A stretch of DNA of 55,669 bases from Gammaproteobacteria bacterium (GCA_026713705.1 JAPONY010000059.1:1-55669), one strand, 5' to 3'. Positions 8,638 through 17,007 are shown, counted from the stretch's first letter. Translations and numbers: made by a program. Notes: generated by a model from the letters alone, not told the origin.

Positions 8638-9780
8638 TTACGCGTAGCCTGCAACCTTGTTAATCGCCCTGGAGACTTCCAACTCGCCTTCGGAGGCTTC
8701 GTTGTCATCCCACTTCTTCAGTTCCTTCTCCATGAAGGCGTGGAACGCCGGCGGAAACAACGCCAATGCAAACAGGGTGAAATACCCCATTCCCGTATTC
8801 GGTGCGCCGACCTCGTCGAGCTCCCAGAAGTGGGTTTCACCACGGTCGTGGTGGTCTGCCTGACGGCCGATCTCAATGAAGAACCAACTGGTGAACGCCG
8901 TGCTGTTGTCCCAGCTGTGGCGATAGTCGATGGGCTGGCCCTTCTCGCGAATCAACCCATAGTGCTCCAGATAGTTGAGCGCTTCCAGTTCGAAGTTCGA
9001 GATCATCCAGATCAGCAACATGGCGCAGACACCGAGCCAGCCGCCCGCGAACCAGAACAGGAACAGCGTCGGAAGGCTCATTGCATAGCCGCGAATCCAA
9101 CGGTTCTGCCAGGACAGGAACGGCACGCCCAGACGTTCCAGGCGATGTTTCTCCATCGTGTACAGGAATTTGCTCTGGCCGAAATAGGATTTCGGGAAAT
9201 GAGCATACAGGCTGCGGCCGCGCGGTGAAGTTGCGGGGTCGTCCTCGCATCCCAGTTCCAGATGGTGGTTGTACACATGCGCGTAACAGAAATGGGACGA
9301 GCCGGACAGCGCCATCATCCAGCGGGCGATCACGAAACTGAAGCCCTTGGTGTGCGCCAGCTCGTGGCCGTAGATGATGCCAATGCCAGCGAAGATGCCG
9401 GTCGAAACGACCGCACCGACCAACTGCATTCCGGTAATTCCCTCCTGATAGCTCAGGCCCAGGAAAGTGCCGGTTCCCATCGGGACACCCGTCACGTACT
9501 GGTAGACGCGCCAGCTGATCGCCAGCTGCAACAGGACGAAAACACCCAGCATGCTGTACATGACGCCATTCTGAAGGGCGGGAATGCCGTAGGTATCACC
9601 TTCCTCGTCAAACCCCGCACCCATGGTGCGTTGTGGCGTGGTGGTATCGACCAGAATGCCGACGCCCATCAGGGCGACGCCAACCCAGACCCAAGGTCCG
9701 CCCGCCAAAACCCCGAACAGTGCCGACAGAATCAGCAGCGGCGCGAGGAAATAGCGCAGATTGATAAACAGTTTTTTCAC
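8638..9780 (-). CDS. AlkB-like integral membrane di-iron monooxygenase/desaturase
   Basis: The 380-residue protein has six or so hydrophobic membrane segments (for example YFLAPLLILSALFGVLAG near residue 10) and the histidine-box arrangement of AlkB-type enzymes. These boxes are HELAH, AHVYNHHLELGCEDDPATS, NYLEHYGLIR and ADHHDRGETHFWEL. Such enzymes use a di-iron centre and reduced rubredoxin or ferredoxin to hydroxylate alkyl chains at the inner membrane. The second box has alanine where AlkB usually has glutamate (EH to AH), and the third differs from the typical QRHSDHH form. The substrate may therefore be a fatty acyl or other chain rather than an n-alkane. GGAGG lies just before the ATG. 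It is divergent from a MerR-type regulator and has its own terminator. Confidence 0.8.
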   Translation of the reverse strand: MKKLFINLRYFLAPLLILSALFGVLAGGPWVWVGVALMGVGILVDTTTPQRTMGAGFDEEGDTYGIPALQNGVMYSMLGVFVLLQLAISWRVYQYVTGVPMGTGTFLGLSYQEGITGMQLVGAVVSTGIFAGIGIIYGHELAHTKGFSFVIARWMMALSGSSHFCYAHVYNHHLELGCEDDPATSPRGRSLYAHFPKSYFGQSKFLYTMEKHRLERLGVPFLSWQNRWIRGYAMSLPTLFLFWFAGGWLGVCAMLLIWMISNFELEALNYLEHYGLIREKGQPIDYRHSWDNSTAFTSWFFIEIGRQADHHDRGETHFWELDEVGAPNTGMGYFTLFALALFPPAFHAFMEKELKKWDDNEASEGELEVSRAINKVAGYA

Positions 9781-9882
9781 GACTCCTCCTAAGTAATTCT
9801 TACAATCGTGGGAACACGATTCTTTGACGCTAATCTAACACAAATATTTCAGCCTTCCTGTTGGCCTAAAGAAAGATATCCA

Positions 9883-9897
9883 GTACAATGGCTGTAC
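9883..9897. promoter_or_regulatory. Candidate MerR-family operator
   Basis: A perfect 5-bp palindrome with a 5-bp spacer, GTACA-ATGGC-TGTAC, lies in the 168-bp gap between the divergent oxygenase and MerR-type regulator genes. MerR-family regulators commonly bind such dyads in shared divergent promoters. No experimental site is known here. Confidence 0.5.
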
Positions 9898-9948
9898 GAA
9901 ACACCGCATTTCCCGGTTTTTTCCTGAACAAAAGGTGTATAGCCTGAC

Positions 9949-10905
9949 ATGGCAGACTCTCCACTCCATCCCATCCAGGTCGCTTCTCGCCGCTCGGGCC
10001 TGAGCGTCGAGCTAATCCGCGCCTGGGAGCGCCGCTACCACGCAGTCGAGCCGTCGCGCACCCGGAACCAGCACCGGCTGTATCGGGATGCAGACATCGA
10101 GCGCCTGCGCCTGCTAGCCCGCGCCACCGATGCCGGACGACGCATCGGAGACATCGCGCAATTGTCCACCGTCGAGCTCCAGACCATGGTGGAAGGAGAC
10201 GAACAAGCTGCAGTCCTGGTGCCGACTCTCAGTTCCTCACGACCCCGTACCGATGCCGTCATGGAGTATTTCGACCGGTGCCTCGAGGCCATCGACGCGT
10301 TGGACCCGGAACGGCTGGCCGAGACTCTGAACGATGCCGAGAAAAACCTGGCCGAATTGTTCATGCAGGAAGACCTGATCGCGCCACTGATCCAGCACAT
10401 GCAGGACGAATGCCGCAACGGGACCCTGCGCATGGTACAGAAGCACATGGCGGAAGGCGTGATCCGCAGTCACCTGCTGAACTACGCCACATGCCCGGGA
10501 ACCGGCTCTGCCTTTCGCGTGGTCGTGGCAGGCGGGCGAACCGGCACGGACGAACTTCCGCTGCTGCGTCTGGCCGTGGCCACCCGGGCCTACGGCTGGC
10601 GGCCGGTCTTCCTCGGCTCCGGGCTGTCTGCCGACGAGATCGCCTACGCAGCGGAGCGCAGCCGTGCCCTGTGCACGGCCATCGCCGCCCATCCGGCCGA
10701 CGACGCCCTGCTCCCCAACGAACTACGCAAACTGCGCCGCGCCGCCCCCGAAGGCCACCCCATCCTCCTGCATGGCTCCAACCTGAGCCTCTTCGAGGCG
10801 GTCATCGACGAGGCCCGAATCATCCCGACGCAGACGTTCGGGGAGCTGCGTCTCGCCTTGGGCCGGATGCATCTGGATGCCCAAGCCGATGCCGAGCCGG
10901 CCTGA
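9949..10905 (+). CDS. MerR-type regulator with degenerate B12-binding-like domain
   Basis: This 318-residue cytosolic transcription factor has an N-terminal MerR winged helix (residues 5-75; HPIQVASRRSGLSVELIRAWERRY, then NQHRLYRDADIERLRLL). A helical bundle follows (95-180). The C-terminal Rossmann-like domain starts at AFRVVVAGGRTGTDELPLLR, as in CarH/LitR-type cobalamin-binding regulators. The DxHxxG cobalamin signature is absent at the corresponding position (GGRTGTDE), so B12 is unlikely to be bound through the usual histidine. The gene is divergent from the AlkB-like oxygenase and is followed by fabA, which suggests control of lipid modification. Start ATG at 9949 follows a TGTATAGCC segment without a clear ribosome site. 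Confidence 0.8.
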   Translation: MADSPLHPIQVASRRSGLSVELIRAWERRYHAVEPSRTRNQHRLYRDADIERLRLLARATDAGRRIGDIAQLSTVELQTMVEGDEQAAVLVPTLSSSRPRTDAVMEYFDRCLEAIDALDPERLAETLNDAEKNLAELFMQEDLIAPLIQHMQDECRNGTLRMVQKHMAEGVIRSHLLNYATCPGTGSAFRVVVAGGRTGTDELPLLRLAVATRAYGWRPVFLGSGLSADEIAYAAERSRALCTAIAAHPADDALLPNELRKLRRAAPEGHPILLHGSNLSLFEAVIDEARIIPTQTFGELRLALGRMHLDAQADAEPA

Positions 10906-10971
10906 CCGCGCTTCTCCGACGCCCATCACTCTATAGAATAGTCGGCAAGCTCTTCAACCTGTATTCTGCCC

Positions 10972-11487
10972 ATGGACTTTCCCCACAGCTTTTCCCACGA
11001 GGAGCTCCTGCGTTGCGCACGCGGCGAACTATTCGGCGAAGGCAACGCCCAGTTGCCAAGCCCAAACATGCTGATGCTGGACCGCATCACGCATATCAGC
11101 GAGCAAGGTGGAGCCTACGGGAAAGGCGAGCTGAAGGCGGAACTGGACATTCATCCGGACCTCTGGTTCTTCAAGTGCCACTTCCCCGGCGACCCGGTGA
11201 TGCCAGGCTGTCTGGGCCTGGATGCCCTGTGGCAACTGGTCGGGTTCTTCCTGGGCTGGCAGGGACATCCCGGACGGGGACGGGCACTGGGCGTCGGGCG
11301 GGTCAAGTTCTCCGGCCAAGTGATGCCGGAAAACCACACCGTTCACTACCACATCCATCTCAAGCGCCTGATCACCCGGTCACTGGTGATGGGCATCGCC
11401 GACGGTCTGGTGCAGGTCGATGGACGCGACATCTATACTGCGAAAGATCTCCGGGTCGGGTTGTTCACCACGTTGGAGAAGTTCTGA
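10972..11487 (+). CDS. fabA: 3-hydroxydecanoyl-[ACP] dehydratase/isomerase
   Basis: The 171-residue cytosolic enzyme has the FabA active-site block [20 protein letters not shown], with catalytic histidine 70 and aspartate 84, and length typical of FabA rather than FabZ. It dehydrates 3-hydroxydecanoyl-ACP and isomerises the trans-2 product to cis-3, introducing the double bond of unsaturated fatty acids. FabB, which usually follows fabA, is not in the window; the next gene is trhO, 1 bp downstream. Proximity to the AlkB-like oxygenase and its regulator is suggestive of a lipid-related neighbourhood. Confidence 0.95.
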   Translation: MDFPHSFSHEELLRCARGELFGEGNAQLPSPNMLMLDRITHISEQGGAYGKGELKAELDIHPDLWFFKCHFPGDPVMPGCLGLDALWQLVGFFLGWQGHPGRGRALGVGRVKFSGQVMPENHTVHYHIHLKRLITRSLVMGIADGLVQVDGRDIYTAKDLRVGLFTTLEKF

Positions 11488-11488
11488 C

Positions 11489-12295
11489 ATGACGCCCCCG
11501 CTGGTCCATACCACGGCCTACCAGTTCCTGGACTTCGAAGAAGACGAAACGCTACGCCGGAATCTGATCGAGACCTGCGAAGACCTGCGGCTGGCCGGCA
11601 ACATCACCCTGGCCCCTGAAGGCATCAACCTGAGCCTGGCGGGACCGGAAGACGCCGTAAGCCAAGCGGAACAGTTCCTTTTGAGGGAAAGTCCGTTCAA
11701 GCAACTTCAGTTCCGTCGCAGCCGCATGACCGAGGCCCCCTTCTCCAAACTGATTGTCCGCTTCCGTTCCTCTCTGCTTCCCACCCGCGTGGACACCCCG
11801 GTCTCACGCCGGCGGCCAGGCGCCCACCTGCCGCCACAGCAATTGTGCCAGTGGCTGGACGAGGACCGCCCCATCCGGCTTCTGGACGTGCGCAATGTCT
11901 ACGAGACGCGCCTAGGCCGGTTTGCCGCCGCCGAAACCCTTCCGCTATATCAGTTCCGGGACTTCCAGGAGATGGCACACGACCTGCCTCCGGATACGCG
12001 GCCGATCGTGACCTACTGCACGGGCGGCATCCGCTGCGAGCTGGCCAGCGCCTGGCTGCACGAGCAGGGACACCCGGAGGTCTGGCAACTGTCCGGGGGC
12101 ATCCTGAACTACCTCGAACAATGCGGCGGCCGCCACTGGCAGGGAGAGTGTTTCGTGTTCGACGACCGCCTGGCCGTGGATGCCGAACTGCGCGCCACCT
12201 ATCCCCAACTCTGCCGCACCTGCCAGAAACCCCTTTCGGAAATGAGGCTCGGACGCTGTGCAGACTGCGGAGACCCCCGGCTTGATGCTGACTGA
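11489..12295 (+). CDS. trhO: tRNA uridine-34 hydroxylase (rhodanese-like)
   Basis: This protein of 268 residues belongs to the TrhO/YceA family, which uses O2 to hydroxylate U34 of tRNA as the first step toward 5-methoxyuridine or cmo5U. It has an N-terminal acylphosphatase-like region (ITLAPEGINLSLAG), a rhodanese domain starting near LLDVRNVYE, the catalytic loop CTGGIRCE and a C-terminal cysteine cluster (CRTCQK, CADCGD). The ATG at 11489 sits one base after the fabA stop and is preferred over an upstream in-frame start at 11420 inside fabA. The cmoA and cmoB genes of the same modification pathway lie at 43.9-45.6 kb. Confidence 0.92.
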   Translation: MTPPLVHTTAYQFLDFEEDETLRRNLIETCEDLRLAGNITLAPEGINLSLAGPEDAVSQAEQFLLRESPFKQLQFRRSRMTEAPFSKLIVRFRSSLLPTRVDTPVSRRRPGAHLPPQQLCQWLDEDRPIRLLDVRNVYETRLGRFAAAETLPLYQFRDFQEMAHDLPPDTRPIVTYCTGGIRCELASAWLHEQGHPEVWQLSGGILNYLEQCGGRHWQGECFVFDDRLAVDAELRATYPQLCRTCQKPLSEMRLGRCADCGDPRLDAD

Positions 12296-13070
12296 CATCT
12301 GCTGCAACCTGACCCACGAATCGTTCGCCGACGATCAGGAAGAAGTCCTGCAGCGGGCCCGGGAGGCCGGCGTCACCCGGTTCCTGCTGGCCGGCGCAGA
12401 CCTTGCCGAAAGCCAGGCATGCGTTTCGACCGCGCAGCGTTACCCCGACTGCTGGGCGGCAGTCGGCGTGCATCCGCATCAGGCGCGGGAATGGAATCCC
12501 GACAGCGCCGAAATCCTGCGCGACCTTCAGCAAGACCCCCAAGTCATCGCTATCGGCGAATGCGGGCTGGACTACTACCGGGACCTGTCGCCCCGCGAGA
12601 TGCAGGTTGCCGTTTTCTCGGAACAGCTGGAACTGGCGGGTGAACTGGGCCTGCCCGTGCTCATGCACAACCGCGAGGCGGACGAAGATTTCCTGCAAAC
12701 CTTCGATAACGCGACCCACCGTCCACCGCGCGCCGTTTTGCATTGCTTCACCGGAGAACGGTCTTTGCTGCATGCCTGTCTTGAGCGCGGCATGTACATC
12801 GGCATCACCGGCTGGTTCTGCGACGAACGCCGGGGACAGTCGCTCAGGGACCTGATCGGCGAGATCCCGCTGGACCGGCTGATGATCGAGACGGATGCGC
12901 CTTATCTGTTGCCGCGCACGTTGCGCCCGCGCCCCCGAACCCGCCGCAACGAGCCCATGTGGCTGCCCCACATCGCCGAGCAGATCGCCGATGCCCGGGG
13001 CCTGAGTCTGGACGAATTCGCCCGCCATACGCAGGCGTGTGCACAAGCATTCTTTGCTTTCCCAGGCTGA
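12285..13070 (+). CDS. tatD: TatD family metal-dependent DNase
   Basis: The 261-residue protein begins MLTDICCNLTHESF, matching true TatD (DIGVNLT) rather than the HxH-containing YcfH/YjjV paralogues. It carries CWAAVGVHPHQAREW, AIGECGLDYYRD, LPVLMHNREA, HCFTGE and IETDAPYLLPR, which supply the TIM-barrel metal ligands. TatD proteins are 3'-5' exonucleases acting in DNA repair and degradation. The start at 12285 overlaps the end of trhO by 11 bp; an upstream start at 12258 would lie deeper in trhO and is less likely. Confidence 0.92.
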   Translation: MLTDICCNLTHESFADDQEEVLQRAREAGVTRFLLAGADLAESQACVSTAQRYPDCWAAVGVHPHQAREWNPDSAEILRDLQQDPQVIAIGECGLDYYRDLSPREMQVAVFSEQLELAGELGLPVLMHNREADEDFLQTFDNATHRPPRAVLHCFTGERSLLHACLERGMYIGITGWFCDERRGQSLRDLIGEIPLDRLMIETDAPYLLPRTLRPRPRTRRNEPMWLPHIAEQIADARGLSLDEFARHTQACAQAFFAFPG

Positions 13071-13157
13071 CCGGTCTATCCTGCAAGCCGTGCCGCACCG
13101 CAAAATGCGGGAATACTTGGTTTAAAATGGATTTTCTTTGCCGCTGCCCCTAGCCCC

Positions 13158-14594
13158 ATGGAACACTATCCCGCTCTTGCTCCCGGCATCGGAACCTGCG
13201 CCGAGCAGGCGACCGTCTACGCGCCCTGGGACCGCTCTCCCATCGGCACGATTGATGTTATCGACAGCGGTCAGGCCGACCAGGTCCTGGAGACCGCCTT
13301 TGCCATCTATCAGGACAAGTCACGCTGGCTGCCTCCCGCGAAACGCATCGAGGTGCTGGAGAAAACCGCGCAATTGATGGCGGCGCGCAGCGAAGAGCTG
13401 GCCGTGGAAGCCGCCCGTGAAGGCGGCAAGCCATTGCCGGATTCCAGGGTCGAAGTGGCCCGGGCGATCGACGGCATGCACAGCTGCGTGGAAATCATGC
13501 GCACCGAGGCGGGCCGGGAAATCCCGATGAACCTGAATGCCGCGTCGGCCCACCACATGGCATTGACCCGCAAGTATCCGATCGGCGTGGTCCTGGCGTT
13601 CTCCGCATTCAACCACCCGCTCAATTTGATCGTGCATCAGGTCGGCCCGGCCCTCGCCTCTGGCTGTCCAGCCATCATCAAACCCGCACTCGACACCCCC
13701 CTGTCGTGCATGCGCTTCGTCGAGATGCTGCATCAGGCCGGGCTTCCCGAAGGTTACGTGCAGGCGATCAACCTGGGCGATCACGCGGTTGCCGGGCAGA
13801 TGGTCGGAGACCCCCGGGTGGCGTTCTTCAGCTTCATCGGAAGCGGCGACGTCGGCTGGATGCTGCGCTCGAAGCTGGCGCCCGGCGCGCGCTGCGCGCT
13901 GGAGCACGGCGGCATTGCCCCGGTCATCGTGGCGGCGGATGCCGACATCGACGATGCCCTGCCCCTGATGGCCAAGGGCGGGTTCTACCATGCCGGGCAG
14001 GTCTGCGTATCGGTGCAGCGGGTCTACGCCGACCGGAGCATCGCCCAGCGCATTGCCGAAGGGCTGGCCGAACTGGGCAACAGCATGAAGGTGGGCGACC
14101 CGACCGAGGCCGACACCGAGGTCGGTCCCCTGATCCGACCGGCCGAAGTGGACCGGGTGGAAGCCTGGGTCCAGGAAGCCGTGGACGCGGGAGCACAACT
14201 CGTCAGCGGAGGCCAGCGGCTGTCGGACACCGCCTACCAGCCGACCGTGCTGCTGAACCCTCCGGCCGATGCCAAAGTCAGCGCCCACGAGGTGTTCGGG
14301 CCGGTGATCTGCGTGTACGGCTTCGACGACATCGACGCCGCCATCGCGCAGGCCAATGCCGGACCGTATTCGTTCCAGGCCTCCGTGTTCAGCCGCAACA
14401 TCGACACCGCCCTGCACTGCTACCACCAGCTGGAAGCCGCCGCAGTGATGATCAACAACCACACCGCGTTCCGGGTCGACTGGATGCCTTTTGCCGGTCT
14501 CAAGCAGTCCGGGCACGGCGTGGGTGGCATCCCCTATACCTACGAGGACATGCAGGTCGACAAGCTGATGGTCGTCCGCTCGCCGTCCCTCTGA
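13158..14594 (+). CDS. NAD(P)-dependent aldehyde dehydrogenase family protein
   Basis: The 478-residue enzyme oxidises an aldehyde to a carboxylate (or acyl) product in the cytosol. The Rossmann region shows VVLAFSAFNHPLNLI, and IIKPALDTP supplies the cofactor-binding lysine. The general base is in LEHGGIAP and the catalytic cysteine is in HAGQVCVSVQRVY. EVFGPVICVYGF and FPAGLKQSG-like C-terminal elements are also present. LEHGG replaces the usual LELGG. The pattern is closest to lactaldehyde, succinate-semialdehyde or glyceraldehyde-3-phosphate (non-phosphorylating) types. The substrate is not determinable. It is 88 bp downstream of tatD and may start a new unit with the following P-loop gene. 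Confidence 0.88.
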   Translation: MEHYPALAPGIGTCAEQATVYAPWDRSPIGTIDVIDSGQADQVLETAFAIYQDKSRWLPPAKRIEVLEKTAQLMAARSEELAVEAAREGGKPLPDSRVEVARAIDGMHSCVEIMRTEAGREIPMNLNAASAHHMALTRKYPIGVVLAFSAFNHPLNLIVHQVGPALASGCPAIIKPALDTPLSCMRFVEMLHQAGLPEGYVQAINLGDHAVAGQMVGDPRVAFFSFIGSGDVGWMLRSKLAPGARCALEHGGIAPVIVAADADIDDALPLMAKGGFYHAGQVCVSVQRVYADRSIAQRIAEGLAELGNSMKVGDPTEADTEVGPLIRPAEVDRVEAWVQEAVDAGAQLVSGGQRLSDTAYQPTVLLNPPADAKVSAHEVFGPVICVYGFDDIDAAIAQANAGPYSFQASVFSRNIDTALHCYHQLEAAAVMINNHTAFRVDWMPFAGLKQSGHGVGGIPYTYEDMQVDKLMVVRSPSL

Positions 14595-14622
14595 ACCTGG
14601 AACCGTCCGTTCCCTTATTCCC

Positions 14623-15468
14623 ATGCGCCTGACCGCCACCGAATTCCGCGCCCTCCCGCACAAGGCCGTCACCTTGCTCGGCATGTCCGGCGTGGGCAAG
14701 ACCCGGCTTTCCGATCGGCTGGACCAGACTCAGTGGTTCCACTACTCCGGGGACTACCGGATCGGCACCCGCTACCTCAGCGAGAACATCCTCGACAACC
14801 TCAAGTCGAAGATGATGGAAGTGCCGTTCCTGGCGGACCTGCTGCGTTCGGACTCCATCTACATCTCCAACAACCTCACCATCGGCAACCTGGAGCCGGT
14901 CTCGACCTTTCTCGGCAAACCTGGCAATTCCGAGCTCGGCGGGCTGTCGCTGGAGGAATTCAAGAACCGCCTTCGGCTCCATCACGACGCCGAAATCAAG
15001 GCCATGTGCGATGTCCCGGACTTCATCCGCAAGGGGCAGGAGATCTACGGCTATCCGCATCTCGTGAACGATGCCGGCGGCAGCCTGTGCGAACTGCACC
15101 GGCCGGACGTGTTCGACCTGCTCGCCGAGCACACCCTGATCCTGTATATCCATGCCGACGAGAAGCAGATCGAGGAGCTCTGCGAGCGCCAGGCGAAAAG
15201 CCCCAAACCCCTCTACTATCCGGAGGCCTTCCTGGATCAGGCGATCGAGGATTTCATGGCCGAGCGCGATCTGCGCGATTTCCAGGACATCCACCCCGAC
15301 GATTTCACCCGCTGGGCCTTCCCGAGGCTGTCGCGGGACCGCCTGGAGCGCTACCAGGGCATTGCCGCCCAGTACGGATACACCGCCAGCATGGACGAGG
15401 TCGGCAGCGTGAAAAACGCCGATGATTTCGTCGACCTGATCGCCCAAGCCATCGAACGCGCGGGCTAG
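14623..15468 (+). CDS. P-loop ATPase/kinase-like protein of unknown function
   Basis: This 281-residue cytosolic protein has a clear Walker A, GMSGVGKTRLS (residues 20-30), near its N-terminus. The following YSGDYRIGTRYLSENI and YISNNLTIGNLEPVS segments look like a small-molecule kinase or nucleotide-handling fold. LILYIHADEKQIEELCERQ may contain the second nucleotide-binding strand, and a cysteine pair is visible (CDVPDF, CELHRP). I do not recognise a characterised family. It is 28 bp after the aldehyde dehydrogenase and 5 bp before the MetA-like gene, so it is probably cotranscribed with both. Confidence 0.8.
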   Translation: MRLTATEFRALPHKAVTLLGMSGVGKTRLSDRLDQTQWFHYSGDYRIGTRYLSENILDNLKSKMMEVPFLADLLRSDSIYISNNLTIGNLEPVSTFLGKPGNSELGGLSLEEFKNRLRLHHDAEIKAMCDVPDFIRKGQEIYGYPHLVNDAGGSLCELHRPDVFDLLAEHTLILYIHADEKQIEELCERQAKSPKPLYYPEAFLDQAIEDFMAERDLRDFQDIHPDDFTRWAFPRLSRDRLERYQGIAAQYGYTASMDEVGSVKNADDFVDLIAQAIERAG

Positions 15469-15473
15469 CCCCC

Positions 15474-16454
15474 ATGCCCCTGCTGCGCCTGCAGGACCTG
15501 CCCAGCCTGAACCGGATTTCTGAACAGGGAGCCCGGGTGGCCGAACAGATTCCGGAGCATGCGGCCCGGCTGGATATCGGCCTGCTCAACATGATGCCGG
15601 ACCGCGCGCTGGCGGCGACCGAGCGGCAGTTCCTGCAGCTTTTGGACAGCCACGATGAACGTTGCTGTGCTGTGCATTTTTTCACCATCGAGGGGATCCC
15701 CCGCGGGGACGAAGGCCGCGAACATCTCCAGCAATACTACCGGGACTGTGCGGAGGTCGGCAACACGGATCTGGATGCCTTGATTATCACCGGGGCCAAC
15801 GTCACTCAGCCCGACCTGACGAGCGAGCCATTCTGGAACGGCCTAGTCGATGTGCTGCAGCAAGCCGACGGTCGCCGCCTGCCGGTCGTCTGCTCCTGTC
15901 TGGCCGCACATGCCTCTGCTCTCATCTTCCATGAGATCGCCCGCCGCCACCTGCCACACAAGCGTTGGGGAATCTTCGACCATTCGGTCTGTGCACCCGA
16001 CCATCCCCTGGCGGCGCACCTGCCGGCCCATTTCGAGATGCCGCATTCACGCTTCAACGAAGTCCCGGAGGCGGACCTGCAGGCACACGGCGTGGAGATT
16101 CTGGTCACGGGACCCGAGGCCGGCGTGCAAATGGCTGCAGAGCCGGACGGTCGCCGGCTTTATTTTCAGGGGCACCCCGAGTACGAAGCGGTCAGCCTGC
16201 TGAAAGAATACAAGCGCGAGGTCCTGCGCTATCTGACCCGGGAACGCGAAGACTATCCGCCCCGGCCCGAGAACACGTTCAGCGGGCTTGCGGCCGACCT
16301 CGCGGAAGCATTCCGCGAGCGGGTCCTGTCGCGGAGCGGCGGGGAGGAATTGATCGAGGAATTTCCGGAAGAAGCACTCGCGCGCGAAATGCGCCATTCA
16401 TGGAAAGACGTCTCCCGGCAGTTGTTTTACAACTGGCTCGGCAGCATGGGGTAA
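15474..16454 (+). CDS. MetA-like homoserine O-acyltransferase family protein
   Basis: The 326-residue protein has the MetA-type fold signatures. These are DIGLLNMMPDRALAATERQF, LIITGANVTQPDL (GAP in canonical MetA), a nucleophile candidate cysteine 142 in VVCSCLAAHA, KRWGIFDHSV and the His-Glu pair of FQGHPEYEA. MetA enzymes acylate homoserine on the path to methionine. The motif around the nucleophile (SCLAAHA rather than the usual CWGAQA) and GAN instead of GAP are divergent, so donor and activity are uncertain. In many gammaproteobacteria proC-yggT is followed by metXW. Here this gene sits on the other side of a restriction island from yggT. Confidence 0.75.
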   Translation: MPLLRLQDLPSLNRISEQGARVAEQIPEHAARLDIGLLNMMPDRALAATERQFLQLLDSHDERCCAVHFFTIEGIPRGDEGREHLQQYYRDCAEVGNTDLDALIITGANVTQPDLTSEPFWNGLVDVLQQADGRRLPVVCSCLAAHASALIFHEIARRHLPHKRWGIFDHSVCAPDHPLAAHLPAHFEMPHSRFNEVPEADLQAHGVEILVTGPEAGVQMAAEPDGRRLYFQGHPEYEAVSLLKEYKREVLRYLTREREDYPPRPENTFSGLAADLAEAFRERVLSRSGGEELIEEFPEEALAREMRHSWKDVSRQLFYNWLGSMG

Positions 16455-16485
16455 GAGGGAAACCCTCCTCAATCGGCAATGTACT

Positions 16486-16701
16486 TCAAGCCGCATCACA
16501 CTCCTGACCACGCCGAGCAAGGTCATTCAAGACTTTCACGCGTAAAGCATCCCGCTTTTTCTTGTACGCTATCAGGTCCTCGCGCATCACACGCCAGCGC
16601 AAACCAACCGGGATGTATGGAATATCGCCGTCTTTGAGGAGCTTATTCAAGTAAGGCCGCGAGACATTCAGGATATCCGCCGCTTGTTGTGTTGTCAGCA
16701 T
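16486..16701 (-). CDS. Excisionase-type HTH protein, possible orphan antitoxin
   Basis: The 71-residue protein contains a MerR/excisionase-like helix-turn-helix (MLTTQQAADILNVSRPYLNKLLKDGDIPYI) and ends in a basic helix (DLIAYKKKRDALRVKVLNDL). This layout is that of antitoxins paired with PIN-domain toxins. No toxin gene follows: the MetA-like gene converges 30 bp away. The start is placed at the ATG at 16701, preceded by TTGGAAC; an upstream TTG at 16719 is possible. It may be a leftover antitoxin, a small regulator, or an excisionase of the adjacent island. Confidence 0.65.
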   Translation of the reverse strand: MLTTQQAADILNVSRPYLNKLLKDGDIPYIPVGLRWRVMREDLIAYKKKRDALRVKVLNDLARRGQECDAA

Positions 16702-16765
16702 CGTTCCAATCGGAGCCAAAGTGGATTAGGTGCAATTTTACAAAAAATCCTTTAGCGAACAAACC

Positions 16766-16837
16766 CTATTTTCCGTCAAACTTCTTCTCAAGTCTGTCCA
16801 TTCTCTTACCCAATATCTGAAACATTTTTCCTATCAC
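16766..16837 (-). CDS. Micro-ORF 3 downstream of the endonuclease
   Basis: From a GTG that directly follows the stop of the previous micro-ORF, 23 residues are encoded, with the helical end KRMDRLEKKFDGK. An internal ATG at 16825 follows AGGA and would give 19 residues. No homology is claimed. Confidence 0.25.
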   Translation of the reverse strand: MIGKMFQILGKRMDRLEKKFDGK

Positions 16838-16930
16838 CTACATCTCCAGCCCGACCATCAATTTTTCTATTCGTTCCCGAAATGACAATCGCCGGTTCTG
16901 TTCAGAATCGGAAAGCGGTGGGTTTACCAT
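16838..16930 (-). CDS. Micro-ORF 2 downstream of the endonuclease
   Basis: Thirty residues (MVNPPLSDSEQNRRLSFRER, then a helical end) begin at an ATG overlapping the stop of micro-ORF 1 as TAATG and end directly before the GTG of micro-ORF 3. The residue composition is plausible for protein, with charged amphipathic helices. It could equally be part of one ancestral gene broken by frameshifts. Confidence 0.28.
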   Translation of the reverse strand: MVNPPLSDSEQNRRLSFRERIEKLMVGLEM

Positions 16931-17007
16931 TACTCCAGTCTGGCTTTGCCCATGTTCAGTAGAGTGCGGGCGGAGCGGTCAAGATCGGCTTGATCTTTGT
17001 CCTTCAT
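16930..17007 (-). CDS. Micro-ORF 1 coupled to the endonuclease gene
   Basis: Twenty-five residues (MKDKDQADLDRSARTLLNMG plus five) start at an ATG that overlaps the endonuclease stop as ATGA. The tight coupling suggests translation, but there is no homology evidence. Confidence 0.3.
   Translation of the reverse strand: MKDKDQADLDRSARTLLNMGKARLE

Noticed and set aside
11697-13103. A 468-residue minus-strand frame
   Set aside because: It is antisense to trhO and tatD, both of which have intact motifs; its composition is a GC-rich shadow.
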